Shown: piece by piece, positions 1-13,000 of the stretch
Numbering within the stretch: position 1 is the stretch's first letter
Layout: every line of letters starts with the position of its first letter
Notes under the pieces: model-generated
What the model was told of the DNA's origin: nothing
Databases searched by the model: none
The model's input: only the letters and a program-made list of their open reading frames with translations
Source: Cristatella mucedo
Taxonomy: Eukaryota > Bryozoa > Phylactolaemata > Cristatellidae
Direction: 5' to 3'
NCBI GenBank assembly: GCA_009760855.2
Contig: WPIO01000083.1
Coordinates: forward strand, 1,088,001 to 1,152,000
DNA: 64,000 nucleotides
Program-made: the position numbers and the translations under genes

Positions 1-555
1 GCCACCACTATATCTGCTACACACGAGCAAGCAAGCTGCTCCCAAATGCCTGATCTAAACTGTTCAGCTACTACTCCACTGAATACAAATGCTGTTGATA
101 TTGCCTTGCTACACCAATCGATCGGGTCCCACGCATGTGGGACCGCAACCACTCAACTCTACCCCCGTCGGTAAGTGTTTGACTTGAACACTCTCTTGCA
201 AGTGTGACTATCATTATAATCAAAGGCTTTATTAGACGACATGCTCATGAAGACGTGTATGTATCATCCATGTTGCTCAATTGCCTAGAAGTATCTTTGG
301 CCAGCTTTGGTTATGCAGGTATGTTTCATGTGGCTTAAAGCTGCTTTTATGTTATCAATTGTTAGACAACAACCTATAATTCGAAGGAATAATTGATTTA
401 TTTTGTACTTCAGTTTTGCATAGCACATTCAAACCCATAGCAATCCGTGCTGCTTGCTCCAATCATGGCTAGCAAAATTATCTCGTATGGCAAAGCAGAT
501 GTGAGCAGTGTGATTTGAGAGCATTCGACGAACTATCAGCAAAGAGAATTAGTAG

Positions 556-917
556 GGACCGACTGACTTCGGGCAGACAAATGCCAGGCGCAAGCAGAGT
601 CGATGTCATTGCGCTAGAATTGTGGGAAAGTCGTTCCGCAGTCTAGATGGAGCCTGCAGAGCAAGAGCATCCGGTGCCATCATCAGCCGTCGAGCGCTAG
701 GCCATCAAACCTGCTGCTCCGAAAGGATCCGCGGGATCGAGGAGTCTGTCGCTGATTCGGCAGCCCTCTGCCGGGCCGAGCCGTGTGTCTGTGCCGGCAG
801 TCTGTGGCAGACCTTGCCGGTTGGTGCGCTCTGCTCCAGGGGCAGCAGCAGCCGCTCCACTCGAAGTCTCGCAGTGTCCGTGATAGCGGTGACACGCGGT
901 GGCCGCGTTTCTGAGAG
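556..917 (+). other. candidate upstream (leader) exon of the TBC1D24-like gene
   Basis: A GC-rich stretch stays open for 362 nt after a TAG at 553-555 and ends in a good splice donor, GTAAGC at 918. Its phase (two bases over) joins exactly to the acceptor before 6841, keeping the frame open into the first TBC exon. I saw no ATG in that frame, and the translation resembles no family, so it may be untranslated leader. The joining phase could also be chance. Confidence 0.25.
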
Positions 918-3226
918 GTAAGCATGCTCAGTGTGCAAGGCCAGATAGCTGCATGCAAGCACCAATTCTTCAAGCGACCAAAGCCGTTGAGTTTTAATGT
1001 AGGCTGCATGGTAGAAGAAAGGGCTCCTTCAAAAAAGGCCATCGTCACCTGTGTATGTTGCCGACGAGCACGACGTTTGCGTTGACCGCAGAGTGATTTC
1101 ACACTCGGTTCGTACGTTGTTGCTGCGACAGCATTGGGAGCGTGTTACTCGAGGAAGGAGTGCGATCATTGTTTGTCTTGCATGGAAGAGCAGGCTCGTC
1201 CACGGCTGGCTGCTTGCTGTGCAGCACGTGACCAGCAGGCTTGTAGATTTAAGCCTTGCCGAGAAAAGTTACCGTCCGGGTGGGGAAAGCATGAGTGAGC
1301 GCGGGGATGGGCTTGTGCGAAGCAGTAAAGAGCCACAAGGCGGCAAACAAATGGTAATGCAAGCACGAGAAATACCATAGTAAGGGAAGTCCAAGAAGTG
1401 CCTCTGCCCTAGAATTGCTACTGCAGCTGTTTGAGGCTGAGGTGCTGTGCTGAGAACCTTAAAAGGTGCAAGTCATTGAGGGGTGGTGGGAGTTCTGCTT
1501 ACTGCAGGTTGTGACCAGGATAGCGGATGCACGATCACCACCTGTTAGGAGGCAGTTTCAGGATGAAATCACTGGGCTTCATTCGTCCACCACTCCGTCA
1601 TCCGTGGATTTCATTGTTTCCAATCACATCTGGTCAATGGCCGTGCATGTGCAATATTCTGAGACCTCAAACCTTGACCAATGCTTAAGAAGTGCCTCGG
1701 CCAAGCAAACCGAGGCGTTTTTTTCACAATGTGAACTCTCGGCACGTCCAGCATAATTTTTAATTTGCAATGGTGTGATGCTGCTGCTGTAACGCATCCT
1801 CCAACCGCTGGCAACCACGTCCTCGGCATAGACTGCAGAGTATCTTGAGCAGCTCTCGGTGAGGCAGGAGCTTCCTGGGTTTTTCTTGTCTCATTGTCAG
1901 GAAAAACGCATCCGTTCCGCTCAGCTTTCCCTTCGCCCACAAACTCGTCTTTTTTCATATCCTGTTAGCTTTGCCAGCTTAGCTGAGCATGATTCTCAGT
2001 GTACGTTACTTTCCAGAGGTCCCACCTTATCCGGCGGCGCTGAGTGTCTTCATGTTTGCTGCAGTATGCTGGCTGGCTGGCTGGCCTAAGCATTATACTA
2101 GTTTGCTTTTGCATGCATGATACCGTGCATCTCAACTAATACTTGATTATTGATTCACTTGTGAGTTGTATGGCTTCCCCGGATAGAGATTTAGTTCTGT
2201 GTAGACACAACACAAGCGATCTTATATTGTTAATGTTAAATCGCCATAGCTGCTAGTTCTTAGCCTTGCAGTAAAGTACGGTACTTGGAGTCAGAGGCAG
2301 AGCCAGGATTTTCATCTAAGGGACCAAGACCGGCACTCGTTTTATGTAGAGGGCAATGCCTGCAATTAGTGAAAAATTACTGCACAAATTCATTGTGTTA
2401 ATTCTTAACGAACTCGGACGTTGCTCGTCGAGTGAAATTAGCACGTAATTTTGTTATTGGCACCGGTCAGTGGGCATGGTAATAGGGGCAGCCCAGATCG
2501 CTGCCCCTCTGTAGGGGGGAGGGGCAGAAGCCTTCCTGTCACCCTGGCCTTGCTAGTGCTTAGACTTACAACCCACATCGTGGTTCGAGTCCTGAAGCAA
2601 GCCTTTAAAAGGGGTGGAAAGCCAGCAATGCTCTTTGGCTGCTGCTAAACAGGTATACATGAGGCTGTTGAATCTGCTACTCTTTTCACTTTTTTGTTTT
2701 TATTGTTAGCCTCCCATATTACTTGTTACTTTTTAGTAGGAGCTATTTTATTGTGTCATTTTATTGGCATGGATTTGTCAGACAGTGCAGTTTTAGTAGT
2801 TTTATGGTGAGTCTCTGAGTACAAGAGTCTTTTGTGTGGCTAAGATGAATGTATGCATATGAGATAAATAACCCCCACTACCAGGGACAAGCTTTGCCGA
2901 TGGGCTAAAGACAGCTTTTGGCTGGAGGATTTCTCGGATTAAAGCCGCTTGGGTTATCGAGAGCTGACCGACGTAGGAGCGATTTCTACTTGCACTCTTA
3001 AGTACATGGGCAGGATAAAGTGTCTTGCAGGCATTGGAGTTAATTAACTGCTCTTGACGTGTCAGATTTCCTGCTAGGTTTGATGCTCCATAAATAGCAT
3101 CCAAGTGTCCACCCACCACCGACACGGGAATGCTCAAGCAGGCATGGACGCTGAGCTGGCATGCCTTTCAGCAAGCCAGCTCAGCGTGTGTGGGACCAGC
3201 TGCCTAGCATAGCATTTTGCACTGGC

Positions 3227-3380
3227 CATAATAATAATAATAATAATGTACTTGATAAAGCGCCCTCAGAGAACTTAATCTGTTTCTAGGCACTTTAAAT
3301 TTGCTGCAAAGGGAAATGCAATTAAATGGTAAGTAAAATCATGCTTGAAAAACAAACAAAATGAATAACATGGTTAAGGG
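3227..3380 (-). repeat. LINE A 3' tail fragment
   Basis: The reverse complement matches the 3' end of the LINE at 54486-56445: a run of TTA triplets, the GCGCTTTATCAAGTGC-type segment with GAGGGC before it, then the region around ACCATTTAATTGCATTTCCC. Only the tail is present, as expected for a 5'-truncated insertion. Confidence 0.75.
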
Positions 3381-4784
3381 TGACATGCACAGGGTCAGCA
3401 TGCAATCACGCTTTGCTCGAACCATATACACCTAAGTACAGTAGCTGCGTTCGAAAGTTCTTAATCTTGCTTACACGTATAGTTTCTAAGTGCATAGGAA
3501 TCGGTAACTGCATTGAGTACAAAAATGGCCTGCAAAGTGAAAGAGTATCGCGATCGAAACTGACCTCCATCGTGCTGAACTCACGTGGACTGTTAGTACT
3601 GCTATCGAGATAATATGTTTATACGGTATGTTCTGTGTATTCCGTATTAGCTTGACTTACGGCTTTACAGTGCTAATAATAATAATAACAATACTAAGTC
3701 TTTTGTATAATACCCTTAATGAGCCATGTTGCTGTTTCTTGCGGTAAACTGAAATTATTTCGTGATCGGTCCGTTTGCTTGCCCAAAAGTTCGAAACTTG
3801 CGTCCTTTGCTGTCACCGCCTGCATTGATTTGGTATAATTTAGGTATCAGCTTCAGACACGCCTGTTCTGCTAAGATTTTCTTGTGCTCCAGTAAACTTG
3901 TCTTTTTTCCTGTCTGTTTGGCATACGTCCCAATGCATGATTCAGGGCACCTTACCAACCAGGTGGCTAATTAACTGGTCTAACCACAAGAGTCTATTTT
4001 GCATGCTTTTGAATGTTTGTCCAAGCATAGTACCATTCGTCTCATTGACTCTCGGAAGTTGCTTCTGTCACGGCAATAATTGCAAAGCACGCCGGAAGCT
4101 GTAGATTCGTATCAATCACTGCTGCTTCCCTTATGATAAGGCAAACAGACTGGGAGAAGCGGGTTAGAACACAGGCTCGCTGAACGGAAGTTAAGGGCTC
4201 CGACTGAAGTACCAGATCTTTCTTCCCTTAACAATGCCAAGCCTTACCTATTCACATTGGAATGTTTGGAATTTCGGCTTCCTCATATCGTACACACCTA
4301 AATTTGATAAATATGCATTTTTTTAGTATGAGCTTTCATTGTGCTACAGAAGAGAAACCGGGCGAATGCTCAGAAGCCATCGGGTGGACGTGTCTGCAGA
4401 AACAGCTAACGCCTGACTTGACTGCATGCAGGACGCCTGAAAATCAATATAAAAAACAACTTTGCTTATTTATTATGAGTTAGCATGATTTGATGGGCTT
4501 GGATTATAGCAGGGCTTATTTTCTAAAAATTCCGGCAGTTAAGAAAAGCACCCTATAGTAATGTATTGAATGCCTTGGAAGTATTTTCTATAGCAGATAG
4601 GGCAATGCTGGAAGCTCGGTGTATTGCTTTAGTTGCAGCTAGGCCATGATGGCTGCGACAACGTTTCCGATATTACTGTAGTGCCTGCAGAAAACAGCTG
4701 TATTGAGCGATTTTGCAAGTTTAGTCTGAATACACTGACACTCTCAGACACATATGCGCTAGCGAGAGAAAGAGAGAGGTGTGT

Positions 4785-4788
<4 letters not shown>

Positions 4789-4880
<92 letters not shown>
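4789..4880. repeat. (GA)n microsatellite
   Basis: An almost uninterrupted GA dinucleotide run of about 90 bp. Confidence 0.97.
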
Positions 4881-4881
<1 letters not shown>

Positions 4882-6840
4882 CTAGGGAGAGAGTATGCAC
4901 ATTACCAGTGTGTACTTGCATTTATTTTTGTCAGTTGTAGGCCGTATTATGCTAGAAATGCGAGTTTAGCTGCTTGGCTAGACCCAGAATATATTTCTTA
5001 TGGAGAAGCTGCTTTTGTTTAGGAAAGTACTAAAAGTACTACTTCGTGCGAAATTCACACGCATGCCTAATTATCAAAAAGAATGTCATAAAGTCTTTCT
5101 TTCTCCTACTACCCATCTGAAAACGAGCAGAAATTCTGACGAGAGATGTTGTTCATGTTACAAAGCATGATTGGCCGGCTCCACTGTTTGTGGCTTAGAT
5201 TACAAAGAATATTAACCGAAAAACTAATGTCATTATTAATTAATGGGACAATGTTTACAGCGAATCGTCTTCTTTGTTTGGCATCGCTCACCACGAGGCT
5301 GTGGCTTAAAGACAATTGCAGGGCATACCGAGAATATTTATGGCAAAAGGGAGAAGGGAGAATAGCCATAATGGAAGGAGTTGATTGAACAGTAATCAAT
5401 GAGAAAGAGGATTGTTGCACAATTCGAGAAGAAGCTCGTGCCTGTGGACGACAGAACCAGCAGGGAAAGAGTGTGCATGTGACACTTCGGTCGTCTGCTC
5501 TGCATGATTTTGCAGCTTTCTGATATATTTCTGACTCTCGGCCCTGCTTTGTGGGCCACCCTCAGCAAATATCTGTCGGCAGATGTTGTCCCCCAAGTTA
5601 GGTCATTATTGACGAAGCTTTGGGGGAGGGAGTTAGCTTTATCAGGGATTTCAGTGGCTCTGTCATTCAAAACTCCAATAGCAGTAACTTCGGCTGCAAG
5701 AGTTAGAGCAGGGAAAAGATGCACATTCTTCAACTGAAATGGTGGCCATTTTTAAAGCTTCGTACACGGCAACACTTTTACTTCGATGCAGAAGTACTAA
5801 GGCTTCTTAGATTTAAAAAAAAAAGTATTTTCAAATTACTATTGGTTATTAAATGAAACAAAACGAAGGGGCTGGTTTTTTGCCTTCAAACTTTCGTTAG
5901 AAGTGAACACTCGAGGAGCAAGGTGAGATTCAGTAAGCCAAATGTAGTCGAGATGCTTGGTCGGGAGCAAGTGAAGCTCAGACAGAACTCACCTCAGGCA
6001 GCTTCTCGGTTGACGACAGACCGGATGGGCTGGTGAGTTTTCCACCGGTTCTCAGAAGATTAGTCATCAATAGCACTGGTCAGGAGTCTCGAACAAAGAG
6101 AATCGCAGTAATCTAGACATAGCGTAAAAATAAGCTTACTCGTGACTTGATATTAAAAACAGCCCACTGTAAGGTGACCCTAGAGGTCAGTTGCTGACCG
6201 CGCCATCCTACAGTCAGCCCCTCCCTCCCTCCCTCCCTGCCCCAGCTGTTTCCTTTGCAAATGCTGGTTTTGTACTTTGCTCATTCCCGTGGGTCATTGG
6301 TACTCTAGGTGTTTATGCCAACCAAGGAGACGGCTCCTCGTTTCGTGTGATAGATGTGGTCTGAGCTGATGGATTGGTGGCTGGTGATCATCTCTGTCAG
6401 AGCTTGTTGTTCCGGGTTATTTGACTCAAGCTATTTGCTTTACAAAAAAAAGATGCCAGCATGCTATTCAGAGATTCTTACCCGGTTTGTAATGGAAGAA
6501 TGCATACTTTTTTGCGGCTGGTTTTCTGATAAGGCCCGACTTTGTGGAACGCACCGAATATCATCTGCTTGACTGTGTAATTTTTTTCTATGGCTCTCCA
6601 AGTTGTTGGCTTTTGTGAACGGCCGAAACCCTTCTAGCAGGCCCGCTTCGACTGTAGAGACTAACCGTCAACTCTCGCTGGCAACCGGGAGCGTGCCTTC
6701 CGACCTATGTTCTATGTGCGCTTTTGCTACGAGGGGAGAGGAGGAGGCCAGAGCCTTTGGCCGCTGCCTGCCGCCCATGCTGCCTTATAGTGGCCGCCAC
6801 GAAGGCTGCAATGCATCTTGCCAAGCATCACCCGTTGCAG

Positions 6841-7058
6841 ACCGCTGGCTTCGCTGGACGATGTGCGTAGTATCATGGCGACCAAAAGCGACCAAAGCAA
6901 GCTTAAGATGCTGCTGCGAAACAATAGCTGGCCAGTGAGTCACGAGACCCGGCGAAGCTTGTGGCGTCTGCTTGCCTACGGCTCGAGCCCCAAGTCCGAC
7001 GGCATATTTAATGAGTATGCCAGCAAGCTGTGTCCTGCTGTCGGGGAGCAAAGCGATG
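6841..7058 (+). CDS. TBC1D24: TBC1D24-like exon 1 (start of TBC domain)
   Basis: An acceptor-like CCCGTTGCAG precedes 6841; the ATG is at 6875. It encodes MATKSDQSKLKMLLRNNSWP and the ETRRSLWRLL helix. The Arg in that helix aligns with the first cationic helix of TBC1D24. The donor is G/GTAAAT at 7059, phase 1. The residues before Met (PLASLDDVRSI) look coding, so the true start may lie further upstream. Confidence 0.85.
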
Positions 7059-10000
7059 GTAAATATCAATTTGAGGCCTGCATTGCCTAATTGAGCCGAC
7101 CTTCCTAGCATTGTTGCCGTGTTGTTCCAACGTCTGCCTCACTGGACAAATTGGCCAAATTGCACTGCGCTGCATCGCTCCTCTCTCAACCGTGTGCCTG
7201 CTTTCTGTTGTGTTGCTTTCTGTTCATTGGTGTGTGTCCCTGCTTGTCTGCTGCTCCACTGCTCGCAAGAGCTGTGCCCGCCGCCTGCTGTGATTGTTAA
7301 GGTACTCGACCCGACCAAGGTCAAGGTGAATGTGTTTGATGACCGAGGTCGTGGGGTCGAGCCCCGTGGCACATGTGAAGCGCCAGACTAGAGACTAGGT
7401 TGTCTTAGGGCGATATACAAATGAATTATATTTGTATATTTATATTGTATCGTTTTGGCCAATCTCCTGCTGCTGCGTGTTGGGTTTGGAAGCAGGGTAT
7501 AGGTCTCTTAGCTTTATTTCACCGACTAGTTTTTTGTACTCTGAAAACTTGTGCTGGTCCGAAAAATCCGTGCACATTGGGCAAGCCTAGTGCTACTCAG
7601 GCATGGGAAAACCTAACCGTCAAAATGCACTCGGTCAGCATATCGCCTGCGGTATCTGCACGGAATCTGGGCGTCCTGTTCCCAAATGTTTCTTCCCCTC
7701 TATCTAGCCCACGTGAGCCTCGAGTACTGCATGCTCGAAGCGTCCTTCCTTATTGTACCCCGTCTTTTTAGCCAGATTATCTTCCCTGCTGACCAGGTAG
7801 CACTGGTTTGCACTGGCTTTGGAGCAAACCTAAATTATTCTTTGGAGCAAACCTAAATTATTCTTTGCTGAGCCACCGGTGTGGGACTCGTGCTTCTGTT
7901 TGTAGATTTGTAATATTACTTACAAATCTCTGCAGTCAGCCTTGCCTGTCTTAAACTCAACTTAACTGCCACTTTACACCACTTCTCACCAATAAGCACC
8001 GGCTGCCTACCAGCAGCGTGTCGACTTCTTATTGAAGATTCTGTCCAATCATTCTCTTGCTCTGGCCTGACTATCTGAATTACTTTCTCATTAGGGTTCC
8101 TCGTTGCACCAATAACCGCTTTTCTTACTCTTGTCGTTTCGTTGCGCCTCTCTGAGGAACTTCAAATCCACTGGGGAATGTGCCTCTAGTCGCCATGCTT
8201 CCAGTGAATTCACAACCGACCGACCTATTCCCCCTAGCCTTTGCTGCGTCCGAGTGAAATGCCTTTTGTGTGCCCGTGTGGTTTCGTTTGAGGTCATTTC
8301 TCGATACTCATTTCGAGATTGTACGCACCGATGCCTAGATGTCTGGATCCCTGTAACCCTAAGCCTTCCGAGGCATTACGAGGGATTCCGTCTGTCGGCT
8401 CACTGTCTGGTCATTTCTACTCTCGCTTTGTGCTTGTCGGTGCGATCGGCTGGGCAACTCTCGTGCTCTGTAGTCGTACAGGCAAGCAGTCGGCGTCTGT
8501 CTGTCCCGCTTAGGGGCATGGTCGCTGGCGTTCGTGCACACACAGGCTAGCGTTCCGTGTAATGCGCTCTGCTTACCTGGTCTGTCTCTCTATTGATCGT
8601 GCAGACAACGGCAACCGAGTGGCCGTGAAGGATCCCGACTGGCGCAAGGCCGTCTCCTGCCACAGCTACAGCAACGACTCGCAGAATCAGTACTTCCTGA
8701 GCTCGTCCGGGATTGACTCGGTGCGGCGTGTCTTGCTCGTGCTGGGGGAGACGAATCCGCACATCGGTGAATTCGCGTTTCATCTGCAGTGTTTCGCCAG
8801 CATTCTGCTGCACTATCTGCCGGAGGAGGACTGCTTCGACAGCCTGTATGCGTTGCTGAAGTGCAAGTCGGTCGACTACTTTCTGGCGCCTAGCGATTTG
8901 TCGCTCCAGGCTTCGGTTCACGTGCTGTGCGATCTGGCTTACTCTTATATAGTAAGTGGCAGCAGCCGTGACCCAAAGAGCACGCCTATTTCGCACGGTC
9001 TGTGTGCAGGCCAGAGGGCGGCGGCATGGGTCGCAGTAGCCCTGCCTGTGTGTTGCAGACCAGCTGGTCGCCGGCGCCAGCCCGGCAGACCAGTGCCTGC
9101 TCTCGCGTGCACGTCCGGTGTGTGGCCAGACTCGGCTCTGTGATGGCTACAGTTGTGCTTAAGTGTTTGCGATGTGGTGACGAAGGACAGAGTCAGAAAA
9201 GCTTAAGCTCACTTCCTGTGAGCTGATTTGGCGTGGGCGATATGCGCCGTGTCACTCCCTGGTCCCTGTGGTCCCCACCGACTGATTTCTAGAGGGTGTG
9301 CGCTTTTTTTATTTGATATCGAGCGTAGCTGTGAGAGAAGAGCATTGGCCAGGACCATTCTGGAGCAGTGTTGCCTCGTTTCCAGCCTCGCCTCGAATCC
9401 TTTGAAAATGTAACTATTGCTTCTACGCACGCACACATGAAGGACTGGAATCTCTGCCGACCGATATTATGACTCCCCCTCATCGACTTTCTGTTATTTG
9501 AAGCGAAACTAAAATCTGCCCTTACCTCGAACTATGAGTTCTCTGCATGTGACTCGTCCTTTATGTGCTTGTGCGTTCGACAATTGTGCAAGTTATCATC
9601 TTTTAAGGGTAAATGTGGAGAGAATGCTGAGAAGATAGGTCCAGCAATCGAATATCTGTTTAGGGTATTTTCAAAATGAAAAGCATGTTAGGTATGGGAT
9701 TTGAGTTTTGATGACTTCTTCATAAAAGGACAACATTAAAAAAATGATTATTTGAACCCCATCTAACCAGGAAGCAACAGATCTACAAATAACAAATTTT
9801 ACCCATCTCTTCATCATACGCGACTTGCCTCCCAACTTGTTGAACCTTGGTACATCGAGATACATGCTTTCATCGTGATGAGCTACATGATTGTGATATT
9901 TAAACACCTTCGTGTACCGTGTTAGCCTTATGCCTCATAGTTTCCATAACCCGGCCAATATTGCATGGATCAAAGTGAAATTTAAGCTGAATTCAGTTCT

Positions 10001-13000
10001 GCTTGTACACTAGTGCAGTAGGTCATTTCTGATTTCGGTTGGATACATTTTGCTACACATGTCCATGATGGCAGAAAATAAAGTTCGAGGACCTTTGATG
10101 GCATGTATAGCAAAACCTATCCAAGTGCGACATTACCTACTGAACTTGTATCGCTGGTCATCCTGACCGTGGAAAAATAGGCTTGCAGTTTATGCTAATC
10201 TCGGCAGCCGTCGGTTGAGCGCGTAACAGGTGCCCCAGAACTCGACTTCTCCTCCGTCCTCTGATGTTCCTTCACCAGGCAGTGCATCCTTGCGTTCTGT
10301 CTCTTGCGTTTGGGCTATGCCGTGCTCTTGCTTTGGCAAAACCTGTCTGAAATGCTTGTACCCCGGCTCTCAATTGTACAGTCCGGTCCTCTCAATTTAG
10401 TCGATGAGCTGTGCCTCTAATCAACGTCAAATATTTAGGAGACGGTGCTTCTAGTTCCTAGGCACCCAAAGCCTCGAACTCTAGCCACTGACTTGTCGAC
10501 ATTTCGGACAGAGCTGTAGCTTGCTTGCTCCTCACAGCATCCACTTTGTTTGTGCTCAAATTGTCGTTTGTGCGGTTATGCTGCAGTGGTTATGCCTGTT
10601 AGTATCACTAAGTCAGCTGCAGTTACTTTCTTTCGGGACTCGACGAAGTGAGTAGAAAATGTAATGTATAATGTATCTTCCTCCATCTGTAACTTGACAA
10701 AGCCACAAGGACTAAGTAGGTGTTGGGCTAGAGAGTTTTCTTTAGGGCAGTTAGAGTCTGATTGGCATACACCTATAGTGTATCATTGCTATTATCGTTA
10801 AGGCCAGATACAGATGGATATGTTGAGTCGATGGTGCAATAGAGTGGTCATAGATAACTGGTTTTCATTTTGGTGCTAAAAGCCTGCCTCGCTTGCATTG
10901 AATGTCAATGGGCCAAAGGCTCCATCGTGCTGCTGGCCTCAGCCACCTCACCTCAGGCCTCCGGCAGGTCACAGCCAGTGCCTCTTGGTGAATTTCCCAG
11001 CAAAATTAGAGTCTTGAGCAAATGCTTAGAAACAAAGCGTTTCCGCTCTACTAAAGTGTGGTTGGTGGGTGCAAATTTTCTGCCTAAAAGTTCTCCTAAA
11101 TTACATGCCAGACTGTTTTATGTTGGTTGTGCTCAGCAACGCCGTGAGCTGCAGCCCAGCAACCGCTGTGTCGAGGTCGTTACTTGCTGCTTCCGGTCAG
11201 CTTCCCAGCACTTCCTGGCGCTTGAGAGTGAAAGCTGGCTGGCTGGAGAGTTTAGACTAGGTTGGATGCGCGAGTGCACCCAGCTTGCCGACGATAGTTG
11301 GGCAGACGGCAAGGCATCGGTGCGACTTGCGTCGTGCCTGAGAGATGCCATTTTTCATCGTGAGGTGTTCGTATAACAAGCTGTGTGCTAGCCTGAACTG
11401 GACACCCACTGGCTTAGCACAACTTTTTTTGAGCGTGAGAATTCAGATGCTAACCGGACGAGCTTTAAGCCCAAAAGGCTGCACCGAGAAATGAATGTGC
11501 CTCGCAGCTCTCAGTCACTCAGCCAAGTTAGCACCAAAACGTTGCTCATAGGAGCACAGCGGTGCAGAGTCTGCGCACGAGTGCTGTAGACGTGGCTGCG
11601 GTACTTATTTTGCACGTGACCTCACGCTTGCCGTGACTGCAAGCGGCGCTCGCCGTGTGCCGGCCTTTTGGACTCACGCGAACCAGAAATGGAGCTAGTT
11701 GTGTCAGTCCTGGAGACAATGAAACACTAAAGGTGGCCGTGGCTGGATGTGTGAGAATGAATGCTTCAGACTGCTGCAGGGACTTGGCCGAAGCCAAGTT
11801 GAATTGCAATCGTGAACCACGCAGGCTGCCTCTGCCACTTTGCTGGCGGTTCCTGAGCCTCGATTGATATATTCTCAGTCACTATCGTGCTATGTTTGCA
11901 TGTGCCATCGTGCCATAGGCTGTGCCCCTGTTACGACGTGTCATCTCTGGGACCAATGCTAGGATTTGCAGACCAGGATACCGGAAGCTGTTGCTGAACA
12001 TCGGGCTGGTGGCTGTAGTCAGAGGGCCAGCTGCCATTAACCCCTGAGTGCAGGCTGAGTGGAAGTGGTGCCAGCGTTTTCCTGAAAGCTGCATAGGCAT
12101 TGAGTGCGCTATAGAGGGCTCTCCTATGTAACACCTGCCTGGTCCTTGTGGCTTTGTGGAATTACAGACGGCTGCATTACATTTGGTGCAGCTTTGTGTG
12201 ACTGCTGCTGTTTTTGCATACCCGATATATTTTTGTTGTAGAAAGGTACTGCTATGTTTCTGGAGCACAGATGTCCCGACGGCAATCTTCATGGTCTCTG
12301 CTCCGACTGGCTAAGTTGGTTATTCCAGTACCTGCCGTTTGATTACTTGGTTAGTTCTGCTCTACTTTCCCATTTTTTGTTACCTATGACACGGCAACAT
12401 CCTTCGCATTGTGCTGGAAAGTTTTAAATTTTTACGTCTTGTTAACAATTGTCTTTGGTCTGTTAACAAACCTTATACTTTAGAAGATCAGCAGCTATAG
12501 ACACGTTTGGTCTTTTTTGCTGTCTGAGAATCATTGTAACATATGTAACACTAAGGATGTCAAAAGAACATGCAAAAATTGTGCTTAAAGTGACTGCAGA
12601 TAATAGCTAAAAGAGCCCAATTTAGCATATTTCACCGATGCGGGAGTGCAATGTAAGATTCGAAGCAAGTTTGCTTAGTGCTACACCTTTTTCTTGACCT
12701 TCTCGTGTGTTATGACTGTCCACCGATTAACCGAAATCCTTAGGGTTAGCAGAGACAGTTGCAATCGTTTTGGATCTATGCTTGCAAGAGCTGAAAATCA
12801 TGTTCTCACCCGGTTTTGATATCAATATTGGATGAATGGTTTGTACTTCCCATTTGTTGATAGTATGCACGATGTACTTAAAGCTGCTGGCTGTGAACGA
12901 GACTTGCTCATGATGATTTGATCTGCTGCTGTAGGTTCGCATCATTGATTGTTACCTGGTTGAGGGTATCAAGGTTCTTTATCGCTCGGCCTTGGCTCTG

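Larger units (their letters stand above)
1..6840. other. 5' flank, no supported coding exon
   Basis: No protein family could be recognised here on either strand. The stretch holds a possible leader exon (556-917), a LINE A tail (3227-3380), a GA microsatellite and otherwise AT-rich sequence. Weak SINE or LINE-like scraps occur near 2180-2230 and 2560-2600 but are too decayed to classify. Confidence 0.5.

Noticed and set aside
4721-4921. Small Ser-Leu/His-Thr frames over GA and GT repeats across the window
   Set aside because: Low-complexity translations of microsatellites.
9002-9226. Possible TBC exon after GTGTTGCAG near 9060
   Set aside because: The translation does not match the family, while 12242-12349 fits both homology and phase.
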